Source of the DNA: JALZKA01 sp963701205
GTDB taxonomy: Bacteria > Actinomycetota > Thermoleophilia > Solirubrobacterales > 70-9
Reading direction: 5' to 3'
DNA: 64,000 nt
Assembly (NCBI GenBank): GCA_963701205.1
Contig: OY969575.1
Span: 1,116,001-1,180,000, forward strand
The notes beneath the pieces are model-generated. The model saw only the letters and a list, made by a program, of their open reading frames with translations, did no database searches and was not told where the DNA came from. The position numbers were made by a program, and so were the translations under genes. Positions 42,701-50,799 of the stretch are shown here, one piece after another; position 1 is the first letter of the stretch, and each line of letters begins with the position of its first letter.

Positions 42701-44269
42701 GCCGGTGAAGAGCGCTGGATCGCGGCCGAGGATGCCGGTCTCTACCGGGATTCGCTGGGAGTACCACCCCCGCCCGGGTTGCCGGATTCGTTTGGCGAGG
42801 AGGTTGCCGACGCGATGCTCGCGCTGGTTCGCCGCTACGCCCGCACCCATGGCCCGTTCACTACCGGCCAGCTCGCGAAGCGCTATGGGGTGGATCCAAT
42901 GTCCACGTTGCGCGAGCTCGAACGTGCCGGCGAGTTGGTGCGGGGCGAGATTCTGCCCGGGGGCACCGAGCGCGAGTGGTGCAACTCGGACGTCTTGCGA
43001 CGCATTCGACGAGCGTCGCTGGCGCGATTGCGCCACGAGGTCGAGGCCGTCGATTCCGCTGACCTGGCGCGGTTTCTCGCCAGTTGGCAGAACGTTGATG
43101 CCCACCGTCCGGCCGGCGCGGGCCCGGACAGGCTGCGTGAGGCGCTGGTGCCGCTCCAGGGGGTCGCGCTGACGCCGGAGGTATGGGAGCGCGACGTTCT
43201 GCCCCGACGCCTTGGCGCCTACAGCCCCGAGTGGCTCGACCAGCTCACGACGGGTGGCGAGATCGTCTGGATCGGAGCAGGGCCCCTGGCGCGGACGGGC
43301 AAGGTTGCGCTCTATTTCCGCGAGGACGTGCGCTTGGCAGGGCCGCCGCCTTCGAACGCAAAGCTCGAATCACCAGCGGGCGAGATCCACGACCTGATCC
43401 GCGAACGGCTGCGCGAGGCACCGTGCTTTTGGATCGACCTGGTCGCCGAGCTTGACGTCCCCGCCGAGGAACTACAGGAGGCCCTTTGGGATCTGTCCTG
43501 GGCCGGGGAGGCCACGAACGACGGCTTTGCGCCGTTGCGCGCCAGGCGACTGACGGCGGTTCAGTCCAGGGCGCGCCAGGGCCGCCGCTTCGCGTCACGC
43601 CGCGGCACGGCCGCGGGCACGGTGCAGGGCCGTTGGTCGCTCACGGAAGCGCTGTTTCGCGAGGCTCCGGGAGTAGGCCCCAGGGCGCGCGCCCAAGCCG
43701 AGCTGATGCTCGAGCGTTACGGCATCGTCACCCGAGAAACGGTTCTTGCCGAGGGCGTGCCGGGCGGTTTCTCATCGCTTTACGGCGAACTCTCAAATCT
43801 TGAGATCCTCGGTACCGCCAACCGCGGCTACTTCGTCAGCGGCCTCGGTGGCGCCCAGTTCGCGCTGCCCGGAGCCGTGGAGCGCCTGCGCAGCCTGCCC
43901 CGGGTCGATGCGGAGTATCTGGTTCTCGCCGCCACCGATCCAGCCAACCCCTACGGCGCGTCGCTGCCCTGGCCCAAGGCCGCAAGCGGTCGTCGCCCCG
44001 CCCGCGCCGCGGGCGCGTACCTGCTGACCCGAAACGGCGCGGCGCTGATCTACGTCGAGCGGGGCGGCCGCGGGATCCTGCGGCTCGAGCCAGTCGCGGG
44101 CGCGGATTTCATCGAAGCCGTCACGGTGCTCGTCGAGGCGGCCCGCAACGGCGTGATCGCGAAGCTCCATATCGAGCGCGTTGACGGCGAGGCGGTGATC
44201 GGATCGGGGCTCGAGGATGCATTGCTCGAGGCCGGCTTCAGCCGCCAACCGCGAAAGCTCGTGGCGTAG
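39737..44269 (+). CDS. lhr: Lhr-type large DNA helicase
   Basis: A 1510-residue superfamily 2 helicase, full length for Lhr. Walker A is CAPTGSGKTLAAFLWG, motif II VDEIHAVAQTKRG, motif III GLSATQRPL. C-terminal helicase motifs are VATSSLELGIDMGAVD and RVGRAGHTLG. The large C-terminal part includes the winged-helix, Lhr core and a long accessory region. Lhr is a 3'-5' translocase induced by DNA damage in mycobacteria. TTG 39737 gives the N terminus; there is no nearby ATG that keeps the helicase domain whole. Confidence 0.95.
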   Translation: MATDKKQGASDPLKLFSAPVRRWFDASFEAPTPAQAQGWPAIASAKNTLICAPTGSGKTLAAFLWGIDKLYRDKARRAKEAEGGDAGRSAGVSLVYVSPLKALSYDVERNLRAPLKGIGAEISVGLRTGDTPQRDRQAMLRKPPDILITTPESLYLMMSSRAHEILTGVEAVIVDEIHAVAQTKRGAHLALTLERLEHLTRTHPDGRGGDAELQRIGLSATQRPLERVASFLVGPGRKCEVVDVGIRKQLDLEIVVPVEDMTDPDASTEKRRDGGDSGRPGPGDANFDVAPTQGSIWPAMYPKLLELIQAHTSTILFVNARRAAERLAKRLNELANEQAEQELPATEHGGHAGVVPVEQHVEVARAHHGSLAHEERVVIEEMLKGGQIPCLVATSSLELGIDMGAVDLVIQVESPKSVTRGLQRVGRAGHTLGATSKGRIFPKFRADLLECAVVAKRMREGLIEETVLPQNPLDVLAQHIVSMVADSEWEVDDVERVIKGTEPFKDLAREQFENVLDMLDGRYPSERFAELRPRIAWDRSAGTVRGRKGARQLVVTNAGTIPDRGLYGVHLPDGKRVGELDEEMVYEARKGQTFLLGATTWRIEQITRDRVIVTPAPGVPGAVPFWRGDGIGRPAELGRAIGEFAREAVGSDAKTLAADYDLDPFAAENLLTYLREQQAATGVVPSDQSIVIEKFRDEIGDWRLCVLSPFGGRVHAAWGLALAAKIRERDGMESDAIWSDDGIVIHLPDADEAPSADLILLEPDEIEDLIVGELGGSALFGARFRENAARSLLLPRAYPGKRTPLWQQRLKSQSLLEVARDFPRFPVILETYRECLRDVLDLPGLTSLLADISSRRISLVEVETPSASPFASSLLFDYVATYMYEGDTPNAERRAAALALDRDLLRELLGQEELRDLIDPDALTDVEGSLQHLTEDGRARDRDALQQVLRRLGDLTPDECSARVASDYSSESMLTKLGREHKVASVRIAGEERWIAAEDAGLYRDSLGVPPPPGLPDSFGEEVADAMLALVRRYARTHGPFTTGQLAKRYGVDPMSTLRELERAGELVRGEILPGGTEREWCNSDVLRRIRRASLARLRHEVEAVDSADLARFLASWQNVDAHRPAGAGPDRLREALVPLQGVALTPEVWERDVLPRRLGAYSPEWLDQLTTGGEIVWIGAGPLARTGKVALYFREDVRLAGPPPSNAKLESPAGEIHDLIRERLREAPCFWIDLVAELDVPAEELQEALWDLSWAGEATNDGFAPLRARRLTAVQSRARQGRRFASRRGTAAGTVQGRWSLTEALFREAPGVGPRARAQAELMLERYGIVTRETVLAEGVPGGFSSLYGELSNLEILGTANRGYFVSGLGGAQFALPGAVERLRSLPRVDAEYLVLAATDPANPYGASLPWPKAASGRRPARAAGAYLLTRNGAALIYVERGGRGILRLEPVAGADFIEAVTVLVEAARNGVIAKLHIERVDGEAVIGSGLEDALLEAGFSRQPRKLVA

Positions 44270-44291
44270 CCAGGTTGCCGTACGACCTCAA

Positions 44292-45476
44292 CTACGGAGT
44301 GACCGTCAATGTCCCCAGTTGCTGATCGTCGAAGTCGAACCCGTCGTTGCTCCCCGCTCCGTTGAGGTCGCAATAAGTGAACCCCACCCCGTTATCAACG
44401 CTGAACCGGAAGACGTAGCTGTACGTCCCGGGCGTGATCGGGGCCTGACCGACCGCCTGGTACTCGTCGGTTTCCCCCACCTGGACGTTGTAGGAGCCCC
44501 CGTGGAATCTCCATCCGAGGGCTGTTCTGGGGTCCGTGTCTTCCGGTCCGATCCCGAAGTGAACGAGCACGCCGGTGCCCGGTCCGGCCGCTTCGGTAAC
44601 ACCTGCCTCGAAGAGGCGCCCGTAGATCGGGTCGAGCGTGTCGAGCGCTGCAGCGGTCATCGTCGCCGGAGTCTGGATGTTGCAGAAATCCGCTTCGGCG
44701 GCAACGCCCGTTTCGTTGAGCGTTGCAGCATCGTCATCGATGATGGTCGCCGTTCCGGTTCCACCGGTGATCGTTGCATGCTGAGGGTTAGAGAGGTTCA
44801 GCGAAAAAGTCTCGTCCGCCTCGTCGAGCCGATCTGGATTCACGGCGACGAACACGTTCTTCGACACATTTCCGGGGCTGAAGGTCAGTGATCCGCCGGC
44901 CTGCGCGACGTAGTCGCCGGGCGCCACTGCGGTGCCGTTCTGCGTGTCGAAATCGACTCTCACTTCTCTGCCGGAGGGCGCCGAGAGCGTGACCGCAAAC
45001 GTGACGCCGGTGAAGCTTCCGTCCCCCTCGGCGGCGGCAGCCGGATCATTGACCGCGAGGGCAGGCAGCGGGTCGTCGTCGGTGATGGTGCCCAGTGCGC
45101 TGCGCTCCCCGAGCCTCGCCCGGCGAGCGTTTGAAAGCTTCAGCGAAAAGGTCTCGGCGTTTTCGTCCAAAGCGTCGTCGGTGAGCACCACCTGCACCTT
45201 CTTGCGCCGGTCCCCACGCTTGAACTTGAGCGTCCCGTCCTTGGGGCTGAAATCGGCTGCGCCGGCCGTGCCGGGGAGCGTCTTGTAGTTGACGGTTACT
45301 GGCTTGCGTCCCGCTTTGGGCCTGAGCGTGACTTCAAACGTCGCCTGACCACCCTCTGGCGCGGCTTGCGCCGCCCTCACGTCGAGTCGTGGCGCGGCCT
45401 CAGCCGCCGACGCAAGCGTCAGCAGTGCCAGGATCGCGAGAAAGAAGATGCGGGTGCCCCAAGCCACAGAATGCAT
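44292..45476 (-). CDS. Secreted Calx-beta domain protein
   Basis: A 394-residue exported protein from ATG 45476, with a signal peptide (residues 1-25, ending ASAAEA). Two Calx-beta repeats follow: the first around residues 30-130 (VNYKTLPGTAGAADFSPKDG; LDENAETFSLKLSN; LGTITDDD), the second around 140-240 (FDTQNGTAVAPGDYVAQAGG; ADETFSLNLSNPQ; GTATIIDDD). The paired DD(D) ends are calcium ligands. The C-terminal 150 residues, with a cysteine near each end, are of unknown type. It is probably a cell-surface or adhesive protein. It converges on lhr. Confidence 0.88.
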   Translation of the reverse strand: MHSVAWGTRIFFLAILALLTLASAAEAAPRLDVRAAQAAPEGGQATFEVTLRPKAGRKPVTVNYKTLPGTAGAADFSPKDGTLKFKRGDRRKKVQVVLTDDALDENAETFSLKLSNARRARLGERSALGTITDDDPLPALAVNDPAAAAEGDGSFTGVTFAVTLSAPSGREVRVDFDTQNGTAVAPGDYVAQAGGSLTFSPGNVSKNVFVAVNPDRLDEADETFSLNLSNPQHATITGGTGTATIIDDDAATLNETGVAAEADFCNIQTPATMTAAALDTLDPIYGRLFEAGVTEAAGPGTGVLVHFGIGPEDTDPRTALGWRFHGGSYNVQVGETDEYQAVGQAPITPGTYSYVFRFSVDNGVGFTYCDLNGAGSNDGFDFDDQQLGTLTVTP

Positions 45477-45534
45477 AATCGTGGCGGATATTGCGCCAAG
45501 TTGCAAGCTCGCCACGCGCCTAACCTTCCGCACC

Positions 45535-46296
45535 ATGCCTGAAGGCGACACAATTCACCGCGCCGCGCGCCGCATTGAGTCGGCCCTGGTTGGCAAGCTC
45601 ATCGAGCGAGCCGAGGCGCCGAATCAGCGCTCGCCGCTGTACCGGCGCGTGGGAAGGTTGGAGGGACAGACGCTGGAGCGGGTTGAAGCGCGCGGCAAGC
45701 ACCTGCTCGCCTACTTCTCAGGCGGGGATGTCATCCACAGCCACCTCGGGATGAACGGTCGCTGGTGGATCGGTCATGAGAATGCGGTTCGCGAAAGCGC
45801 CGCGTGGCTACTTTTGGTTGCGGACGGCAGGGCAATAGTGCAGCGCGGTGGCAAGATTCTGCGGTTGGCATCGGGCGCGCGGATCCGATCCGATCCGATC
45901 CTGCGGCGGTTGGGCCCGGACCCGCTTGGCACGGGTTTTGATCCAGCCGAGGCGACGGCCCGTCTTCGCTCGCTTGGCGGCGGACGGCAGATTGGTGAGG
46001 CCCTCCTTGACCAGCGAATCCTCGCGGGAAGTGGAAACGCGATCCGGGTGGGCGCCCTTTTCAATTGTCGCTTGGACCCCTGGCGTTCCGTTGCCGAGAT
46101 TGCGGACGAGGATTTGCGGCGGGTCGTCGACGAGACGACCCGGATCATGAATATCTCCGTCGCGGAGGGCCGACGCCCGGCCTCGATCTATCGCGCGGAG
46201 CGGGCTGGGTGCCCGGCTTGCGGTGGAAGAGTGAACGTTCGAGGCCAGGGTGACGACAACCGCACTACCTACTGGTGCGGTGAATGCCAGTCCTGA
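45535..46296 (+). CDS. Fpg/Nei-family DNA glycosylase (endonuclease VIII-like)
   Basis: A 253-residue bifunctional DNA glycosylase/AP lyase. ATG 45535 gives MPEGDTIHRAARRI: the processed N-terminal proline is the nucleophile and the following glutamate is catalytic. MPEGDT is the Nei-type signature (Fpg reads MPELPE). The helix-two-turn-helix includes the GSGNAIRVGALF segment, and the zinc finger is GCPACGGRVNVRGQ with CGEC near the end. It removes oxidised pyrimidines. It diverges from the Calx-beta gene over 58 bases. Confidence 0.92.
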   Translation: MPEGDTIHRAARRIESALVGKLIERAEAPNQRSPLYRRVGRLEGQTLERVEARGKHLLAYFSGGDVIHSHLGMNGRWWIGHENAVRESAAWLLLVADGRAIVQRGGKILRLASGARIRSDPILRRLGPDPLGTGFDPAEATARLRSLGGGRQIGEALLDQRILAGSGNAIRVGALFNCRLDPWRSVAEIADEDLRRVVDETTRIMNISVAEGRRPASIYRAERAGCPACGGRVNVRGQGDDNRTTYWCGECQS

Positions 46297-46326
46297 CCGT
46301 GGATAATGGTTCGCGAGGATTGAGGG

Positions 46327-47013
46327 ATGCCTGCGACGGAGAACATCGAGCTGCTCGGCCGGGTGCCGCTGTTCGCAGAGATGTCCGAGGACGAGCTGGC
46401 CCGAGTCGTCTCCGTGGCGATCCCCCGTTCGTTTCCAAAAGGCGTTCGGGTCTTCCACGAGGGCGATGACTCGGACGCGTGTTACGTCGTTCGCAAGGGC
46501 GACCTGCGCGTAACGCGTGAGCACTCCGATGGCCGGGCAATCGCCTTGGCAACGCTCAGCCCCGGCGACTTTTTCGGCGAGCTGGCGATGCTCGACGGCG
46601 GGTCGCGATCGGCCAGCGTCGAGACGTTGAGCGATGCGGAGCTGCTCGCCCTGCCAGCCCGGGATATGCGCCGGGTTATCGCCACCCACGGGGATATCGC
46701 CGCAAAGCTGATTGTCGCGCTCACTAGGCGCCTGCGCGAGACCAACGAGCGCGTTGCCCGCCAGTCCTTTCAGACCGTGCCGAGCCGGGTTGCCGGCGTG
46801 CTCAACCAACTGATCGCCGAAGAAGCGATTCCCGAAGACAGGGACGGGATCACAGTGCGGATGACGCAGGCCGACCTGGCGCAGCTCGCCGGCACCTCCC
46901 GCGAGAGCGTGAGCCGCTTTTTGGCGACGCTGGAGCGGGCCGGTGTGGTGATGGTGGGGCGCGGCCGCGTGACGATCGTGGAGCCCAGGCGTTTGCGGGC
47001 ATACATCTTTTGA
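46327..47013 (+). CDS. Crp/Fnr-family transcriptional regulator
   Basis: A 228-residue regulator with an N-terminal cyclic-nucleotide-binding domain (FAEMSEDELARVV; GDFFGELAMLDGGSRSASVE, the phosphate-binding cassette with R and S in place) and a C-terminal winged helix (MTQADLAQLAGTSRESVSRFL). The intact FGE-x(6)-RSASV region supports cAMP binding. Targets are not visible. The TGA overlaps the TTG of pcm by four bases. Confidence 0.92.
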   Translation: MPATENIELLGRVPLFAEMSEDELARVVSVAIPRSFPKGVRVFHEGDDSDACYVVRKGDLRVTREHSDGRAIALATLSPGDFFGELAMLDGGSRSASVETLSDAELLALPARDMRRVIATHGDIAAKLIVALTRRLRETNERVARQSFQTVPSRVAGVLNQLIAEEAIPEDRDGITVRMTQADLAQLAGTSRESVSRFLATLERAGVVMVGRGRVTIVEPRRLRAYIF

Positions 47014-47681
47014 TCGCCGGGCCGCCCGCCGACGGCCCCGACTATGGCGCCATGCGTCAGGCGATGGTCACCACCCAGCTGCGGGCTGGGGAAATCGGCG
47101 ACGAGCGGGTCTTGGCCGCGATGGGCTCGGTGCCGCGCGAGCGTTTCGTGCCTGAACCTGAGCGCGCCTACGACGATTCCGCCTTGCAGATCGGTCACGG
47201 CCAGACGATCTCGCAGCCTTGGATCGTCGCCGCCATCTGCCAGGCGCTTGAGCTCGGCGGTAGTGAGGACGTGCTCGAGATCGGGACCGGCTCGGGCTAC
47301 TCCGCGGCGGTCCTCGCCCTGCTTTGCCAGCGCGTGGTCTCAATCGAGCGCTTGCCCGAGCTTGCGGCACGTGCCCGCCGAACCTTGGACGACCTTGGCA
47401 TCGCCGGTGTCGAGGTCCGCACGGGCGACGGCAGTCTCGGTCCAGCCGCTGGTGAGACCTTTGACGCGATCGCCGTCCACGCGGCGGCGCCGCGTGTTCC
47501 TCCTGCCCTGGCCGGGGCACTTCGGCCCGGCGGTCGACTGGTGATTCCCCTCGCCGAGCGGGGACACGAGAATCTGGTGGCCCTTCGTCGCAACGGCAGC
47601 GAGTTGGAGCGAACCGAGATCGCGCCGTGCCGCTTCGTCCCCCTGGTGGGGGAGTCGGGCTTTGGGTCCCGCGGACGATAG
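47010..47681 (+). CDS. pcm: Protein-L-isoaspartate O-methyltransferase
   Basis: A 223-residue SAM-dependent enzyme that repairs isoaspartyl residues in damaged proteins. Diagnostic segments are MVTTQLRAGEIGDERVL, VPRERFVPEPERAYDDSALQIGHGQTIS and the SAM motif VLEIGTGSGYSAAVLA. TTG 47010 is taken because it makes a TTGA overlap with the upstream regulator gene and covers the usual N terminus; ATG 47053 is the alternative. Confidence 0.9.
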   Translation: MIAGPPADGPDYGAMRQAMVTTQLRAGEIGDERVLAAMGSVPRERFVPEPERAYDDSALQIGHGQTISQPWIVAAICQALELGGSEDVLEIGTGSGYSAAVLALLCQRVVSIERLPELAARARRTLDDLGIAGVEVRTGDGSLGPAAGETFDAIAVHAAAPRVPPALAGALRPGGRLVIPLAERGHENLVALRRNGSELERTEIAPCRFVPLVGESGFGSRGR

Positions 47682-47693
47682 GCTCCGAAGCCC

Positions 47694-48095
47694 GTGACCG
47701 GTCTGCTCGTCCTCAACTTCTTTTCGACCGCCTTCGTCGATCAGCTCAAACGTGGTCGCAAGACGGCGACGATCCGGCTTGGCGACAAGTCGCGCAAGTA
47801 TCAACGCGGCCAGGTCGTCTGGATCACGGTGGGCTACCAGCACTCCCCGCGCGAGAAGATCTTTGCCGCGGTCATCGACGACGTCGAGGTGAAGCCGATC
47901 AAGGAGCTTTCCCCCCGCGACATCGAGCACGACAACCCCGAGTTCCGGCGCGTCGAGGAGACGATCGGGTTCCTGCAGCAGATCTATCGCCACGACATCT
48001 CGGCTGACGACATCTGCACGATCGTCCGCTTCTCGCAGATCATCGAGCCGGCGCAGGCGCAACTCGGCAACGGCGGCACCCCGCACCGCAATTAG
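47694..48095 (+). CDS. ASCH-domain protein
   Basis: A 133-residue protein of PUA-like fold. LNFFSTAFVDQLKRGRKTATIRLGDKSRKYQRGQ is the ASCH N-terminal pattern (K-x-G-x-K-T-x-T-x-R), a surface proposed to bind RNA. A helical C-terminal half follows. Such proteins are suspected RNA-binding regulators or RNA-modification cofactors; no specific role is known. GTG start 12 bases after pcm. Confidence 0.78.
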   Translation: MTGLLVLNFFSTAFVDQLKRGRKTATIRLGDKSRKYQRGQVVWITVGYQHSPREKIFAAVIDDVEVKPIKELSPRDIEHDNPEFRRVEETIGFLQQIYRHDISADDICTIVRFSQIIEPAQAQLGNGGTPHRN

Positions 48096-48099
48096 CGGT

Positions 48100-48570
48100 T
48101 TGGAGTACCGCTTCCTCTCCACTTGGCTGCTTGAGGCCGAGCGGGACAGGGTGTGGGACGCGATCTATGACTCGGAGCGCTGGCCCGATTGGTGGCGCGG
48201 GGTCCAACTCGCCGAGCGGCTCAGCCCCGGCGACGATCACGGCATCGGCCAGGTGGGCCGCTACGTCTGGCGCAGCCGCATCCCCTACCCGGTCGAGTTC
48301 GAGATCGTCAGCACAAAGGTTGAGCGCCCTGACGTCCTTGAGGGGCGGGCGAGCGGTGGCCTCGAGGGGGTCGGGCGTTGGCGGCTATTCGAGCACCCCC
48401 CGGTTACCGCCGTGGTCTACGAGTGGAACGTGCGTACCACGAAGCGCTGGATGAACCTCGTCGGACCATTGGCCCGCCCGATCTTCGAGCGCAACCACGA
48501 TTGGGTCATGCGCAACGGCGGTGTCGGCTTGGCGACCCTCCTTGGCGCCCGCCTGATCGCCGCCAACTGA
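48100..48570 (+). CDS. SRPBCC/START-fold (polyketide cyclase-like) protein
   Basis: A 156-residue protein of helix-grip fold. The opening FLSTWLLEAERDRVWDAIYD followed by WPDWWRGVQLAERL is the typical coenzyme Q-binding/polyketide-cyclase pattern, and the long C-terminal helix is ARPIFERNHDWVMRNGGVGL. It probably binds a hydrophobic ligand. TTG 48100 lies four bases after the ASCH gene stop. The chaperonin promoter region follows. Confidence 0.78.
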   Translation: MEYRFLSTWLLEAERDRVWDAIYDSERWPDWWRGVQLAERLSPGDDHGIGQVGRYVWRSRIPYPVEFEIVSTKVERPDVLEGRASGGLEGVGRWRLFEHPPVTAVVYEWNVRTTKRWMNLVGPLARPIFERNHDWVMRNGGVGLATLLGARLIAAN

Positions 48571-48612
48571 GCTGCGCGCGGCCCGCGATCTAAGTGAAAC
48601 GCGCTTAGATCC

Positions 48613-48641
48613 TGGACGTTTCCCCGCCCATTCACTACACT
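48613..48641 (+). promoter_or_regulatory. Probable groESL promoter
   Basis: A -35-like TGGACG (48613-48618) and a -10-like TACACT (48636-48641) with 17 bases between them. The predicted start of transcription falls near 48648-48653, at the edge of the CIRCE element, as in other HrcA-controlled operons. Each hexamer is an imperfect match, so this is a reasoned prediction only. Confidence 0.55.
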
Positions 48642-48652
48642 GCGGCGCATCC

Positions 48653-48679
48653 CTGGCACTCTATTGGCAAGAGTGCCAA
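48653..48679 (+). promoter_or_regulatory. CIRCE operator (HrcA binding site)
   Basis: Inverted repeat CTGGCACTC-N9-GAGTGCCAA. The consensus is TTAGCACTC-N9-GAGTGCTAA, so both inner halves (GCACTC/GAGTGC) and the spacing are exact. It lies 41 bases before groES and would be bound by the HrcA repressor, which is released on heat shock. No hrcA gene is in the window. Confidence 0.93.
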
Positions 48680-48719
48680 GACCCTTACTGATCACACCCA
48701 CCAACGGAGGTAGAAACGA

Positions 48720-49010
48720 ATGAAGCTCAAGCCTCTCGGCGATCGATTGATCGTCCAGGCGATTGAGGAAGAGGAGACGACGGCCTCAGGCCTCGTCCTG
48801 CCCGACACCGCCAAGGAAAAGCCGCAGCGCGGCAAGGTCCTTGCGGTCGGTGACGGAAGCTGGGACGAGGACGGCGAAAAGCGGATTCCGCTTGACGTCG
48901 CTGAGGGCGATGAAGTCCTTTACTCGAAGTACGGCGGAACCGAGCTCAAGGTCGACGGCGAGGACGTTTTGGTCCTCCGCGAGTCCGACGTCTTGGCCAA
49001 GGTCGTCTAA
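48720..49010 (+). CDS. groES: Co-chaperonin GroES
   Basis: A 96-residue heptameric lid of the chaperonin. MKLKPLGDRLIVQAIEEEE, a mobile loop (TTASGLVLPDTAKEKPQRG) and YSKYGGTELKVDGEDVLVL are canonical. A strong ribosome-binding site GGAGG (48706-48710) lies nine bases upstream. It is first in the CIRCE-controlled operon; groEL follows after 30 bases. Confidence 0.98.
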   Translation: MKLKPLGDRLIVQAIEEEETTASGLVLPDTAKEKPQRGKVLAVGDGSWDEDGEKRIPLDVAEGDEVLYSKYGGTELKVDGEDVLVLRESDVLAKVV

Positions 49011-49040
49011 CCAACTTTTCAAACAGGAAGGATTAGAGAA

Positions 49041-50669
49041 ATGGCTCACAAAGAGCTCAAGTACGACGCGGAAGCGCGTCAGGCTTTGCAGGAAGGGGTT
49101 GATGCGGTCGCTAACGCGGTCAAGGTCACCCTCGGCCCCAAGGGCCGCTACGTGGTGCTGGACAAGAAGTTCGGCGCTCCGACAATCACCAACGACGGCG
49201 TCACGATCGCTCGAGAGATCGATATCGAGGACGTCTTCGCCAACCAGGGCGCACAGCTCGTTCGCGAGGTTGCCACGGCGACCAACGACGTTGCCGGTGA
49301 CGGCACGACGACCGCGACCCTGCTGGCGCAGACGATCGTTCGTCACGGCCTGAAGAACGTCGCCGCCGGGGCAAACCCGCTGGCGCTTCGCCGCGGCATC
49401 GAGTCGGCTGTTGACCAGGTTGTCGCCCACCTCCGCGAGAAGCAGTCGAAGGAGATCGCCGGCAAGGAGCAAATCGCTCGCGTCGCCGAGATCTCGGCTG
49501 CCGACGAGGAGATCGGCAACGTGATCGCGGACGCGATCGAAAAGGTCGGCAAGGACGGCGTCGTCAACGTCGAGGAAGGCCAGACGTTCGGCATGGAGCT
49601 CGAGTTCACCGAGGGCATGCAGTTCGACAAGGGCTACATCTCGCCGTACATGGTCACCGACCAGGAGCGCATGGAAGCCGTACTCGAGGATCCGTACATC
49701 CTGATCGCCAACCAGAAGATCGGTTCGGTTCGGGACATGCTTCCGATCCTCGAACAGGTGATGCAGGCCGGCAAGCCGCTGGTCATCATCGCCGAGGACG
49801 TCGAGGGCGAGTCGCTGGCGACGTTGGTCGTCAACAAGCTCCGCGGCACCTTCACCGGCGTTGCGGTCAAGGCCCCCGGATTCGGCGACCGCCGCAAGCG
49901 GATGCTGGAGGACATCGCGATCCTTTCGGGTGGCGAGGTCATCACCGAGGAGATGGGCCTCAAGCTGGAGAACACCCAGGTGTCGCAGCTGGGTCACGCT
50001 CGTCGCGTCGTCGTCTCCAAGGACACGACGACGATCATCGACGGTGCCGGTGACAAGTCGCAGATCGAAGGCCGGATCAACCAGATCCGTTCCGAGATCG
50101 AGAACACCGACTCCGACTTCGACCGGGAGAAGCTCCAAGAGCGCCTGGCGAAGCTGGCCGGTGGTGTCGCTGTGGTCAAGGTTGGCGCAGCCACCGAGAC
50201 CGAGATGAAGGAGAAGAAGCACCGGGTCGAGGATGCCCTTCAGGCAACTCGCGCGGCGCTCGAAGAGGGCGTTGTCCCGGGCGGTGGCGTTGCGCTGCTG
50301 AATGCCCAGGAAGCGATCGATTCCTCCGACCTGGACGCCGACGAGGCGACCGGGGCAGAGATCATCCGCAAGTCGCTCGAAGCGCCACTGCGTCAGATCT
50401 CGGAGAACTCCGGGCTCGAGGGCTCGGTCGTGGTCGAGAAGGTTCGTGGCCTGAAGACAGGCGAAGGCCTGAACGCGGGTACGGGCGAGTACGGCGACCT
50501 GGTCAAGGCCGGCGTCATCGACCCGACGATGGTTACGCGCTCTGCACTGCAGAACGCGGCGTCAATCGCCAAGAACATCCTGACGACGGAGTGCATCGTC
50601 GCCGAAGCGCCAGAGAAGGAAGGCGCCCCCATGGGAGGCGGCATGCCCGACATGGGCGGAATGATGTAG
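49041..50669 (+). CDS. groEL: Chaperonin GroEL
   Basis: A 542-residue ATP-dependent folding chaperonin. Conserved segments include VTLGPKGRYVVLDKKFG, the nucleotide-site NDGVTIAREI and VAGDGTTTATLLAQ, GVVPGGGVALL, and a Gly-Met-rich tail (MGGGMPDMGGMM). The start is preceded by AGGAAGGA. It works with GroES encoded just upstream. Three successive hairpins follow the stop. Confidence 0.98.
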   Translation: MAHKELKYDAEARQALQEGVDAVANAVKVTLGPKGRYVVLDKKFGAPTITNDGVTIAREIDIEDVFANQGAQLVREVATATNDVAGDGTTTATLLAQTIVRHGLKNVAAGANPLALRRGIESAVDQVVAHLREKQSKEIAGKEQIARVAEISAADEEIGNVIADAIEKVGKDGVVNVEEGQTFGMELEFTEGMQFDKGYISPYMVTDQERMEAVLEDPYILIANQKIGSVRDMLPILEQVMQAGKPLVIIAEDVEGESLATLVVNKLRGTFTGVAVKAPGFGDRRKRMLEDIAILSGGEVITEEMGLKLENTQVSQLGHARRVVVSKDTTTIIDGAGDKSQIEGRINQIRSEIENTDSDFDREKLQERLAKLAGGVAVVKVGAATETEMKEKKHRVEDALQATRAALEEGVVPGGGVALLNAQEAIDSSDLDADEATGAEIIRKSLEAPLRQISENSGLEGSVVVEKVRGLKTGEGLNAGTGEYGDLVKAGVIDPTMVTRSALQNAASIAKNILTTECIVAEAPEKEGAPMGGGMPDMGGMM

Positions 50670-50683
50670 CCATACTCGTATAC

Positions 50684-50705
50684 GTGCCGTCCTTCGGGGC
50701 GGCAC
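50684..50705 (+). terminator. groEL-distal hairpin 1 (UUCG tetraloop)
   Basis: A nine-pair stem, GTGCCGTCC/GGGCGGCAC (one T-G pair), closed by a TTCG tetraloop, beginning 14 bases after the groEL stop. No T-tract follows, so it may stabilise the mRNA 3' end rather than terminate alone. Confidence 0.7.
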
Positions 50706-50708
50706 GCC

Positions 50709-50740
50709 GGACGCGACGCCATCCCCCCGGCATCGCGTCC
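50709..50740 (+). terminator. groEL-distal hairpin 2
   Basis: An eight-pair outer stem, GGACGCGA/TCGCGTCC, with a short inner GCC/GGC stem. It lies four bases after hairpin 1 and has no T-tract. Confidence 0.5.
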
Positions 50741-50746
50741 CAAGGG

Positions 50747-50780
50747 GACCCGGGCCGCAAGGCTCGGGTCTCTTTCGTTG
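50747..50780 (+). terminator. groESL rho-independent terminator (GCAA tetraloop)
   Basis: A ten-pair stem, GACCCGGGCC/GGCTCGGGTC (one G-T pair), with a GCAA tetraloop (50747-50770), followed by a T-rich tail TCTTTCGTTG. This is the best terminator candidate for the chaperonin operon. It sits 20 bases before the stop of the convergent gene. Confidence 0.8.
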
Positions 50781-50799
50781 TGGTCCCCCGGCTGGCCAG

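Noticed and set aside
48786..50222. 478-codon frame antisense to groES-groEL
   Set aside because: A shadow of a strongly conserved gene; no start signal and no family match.
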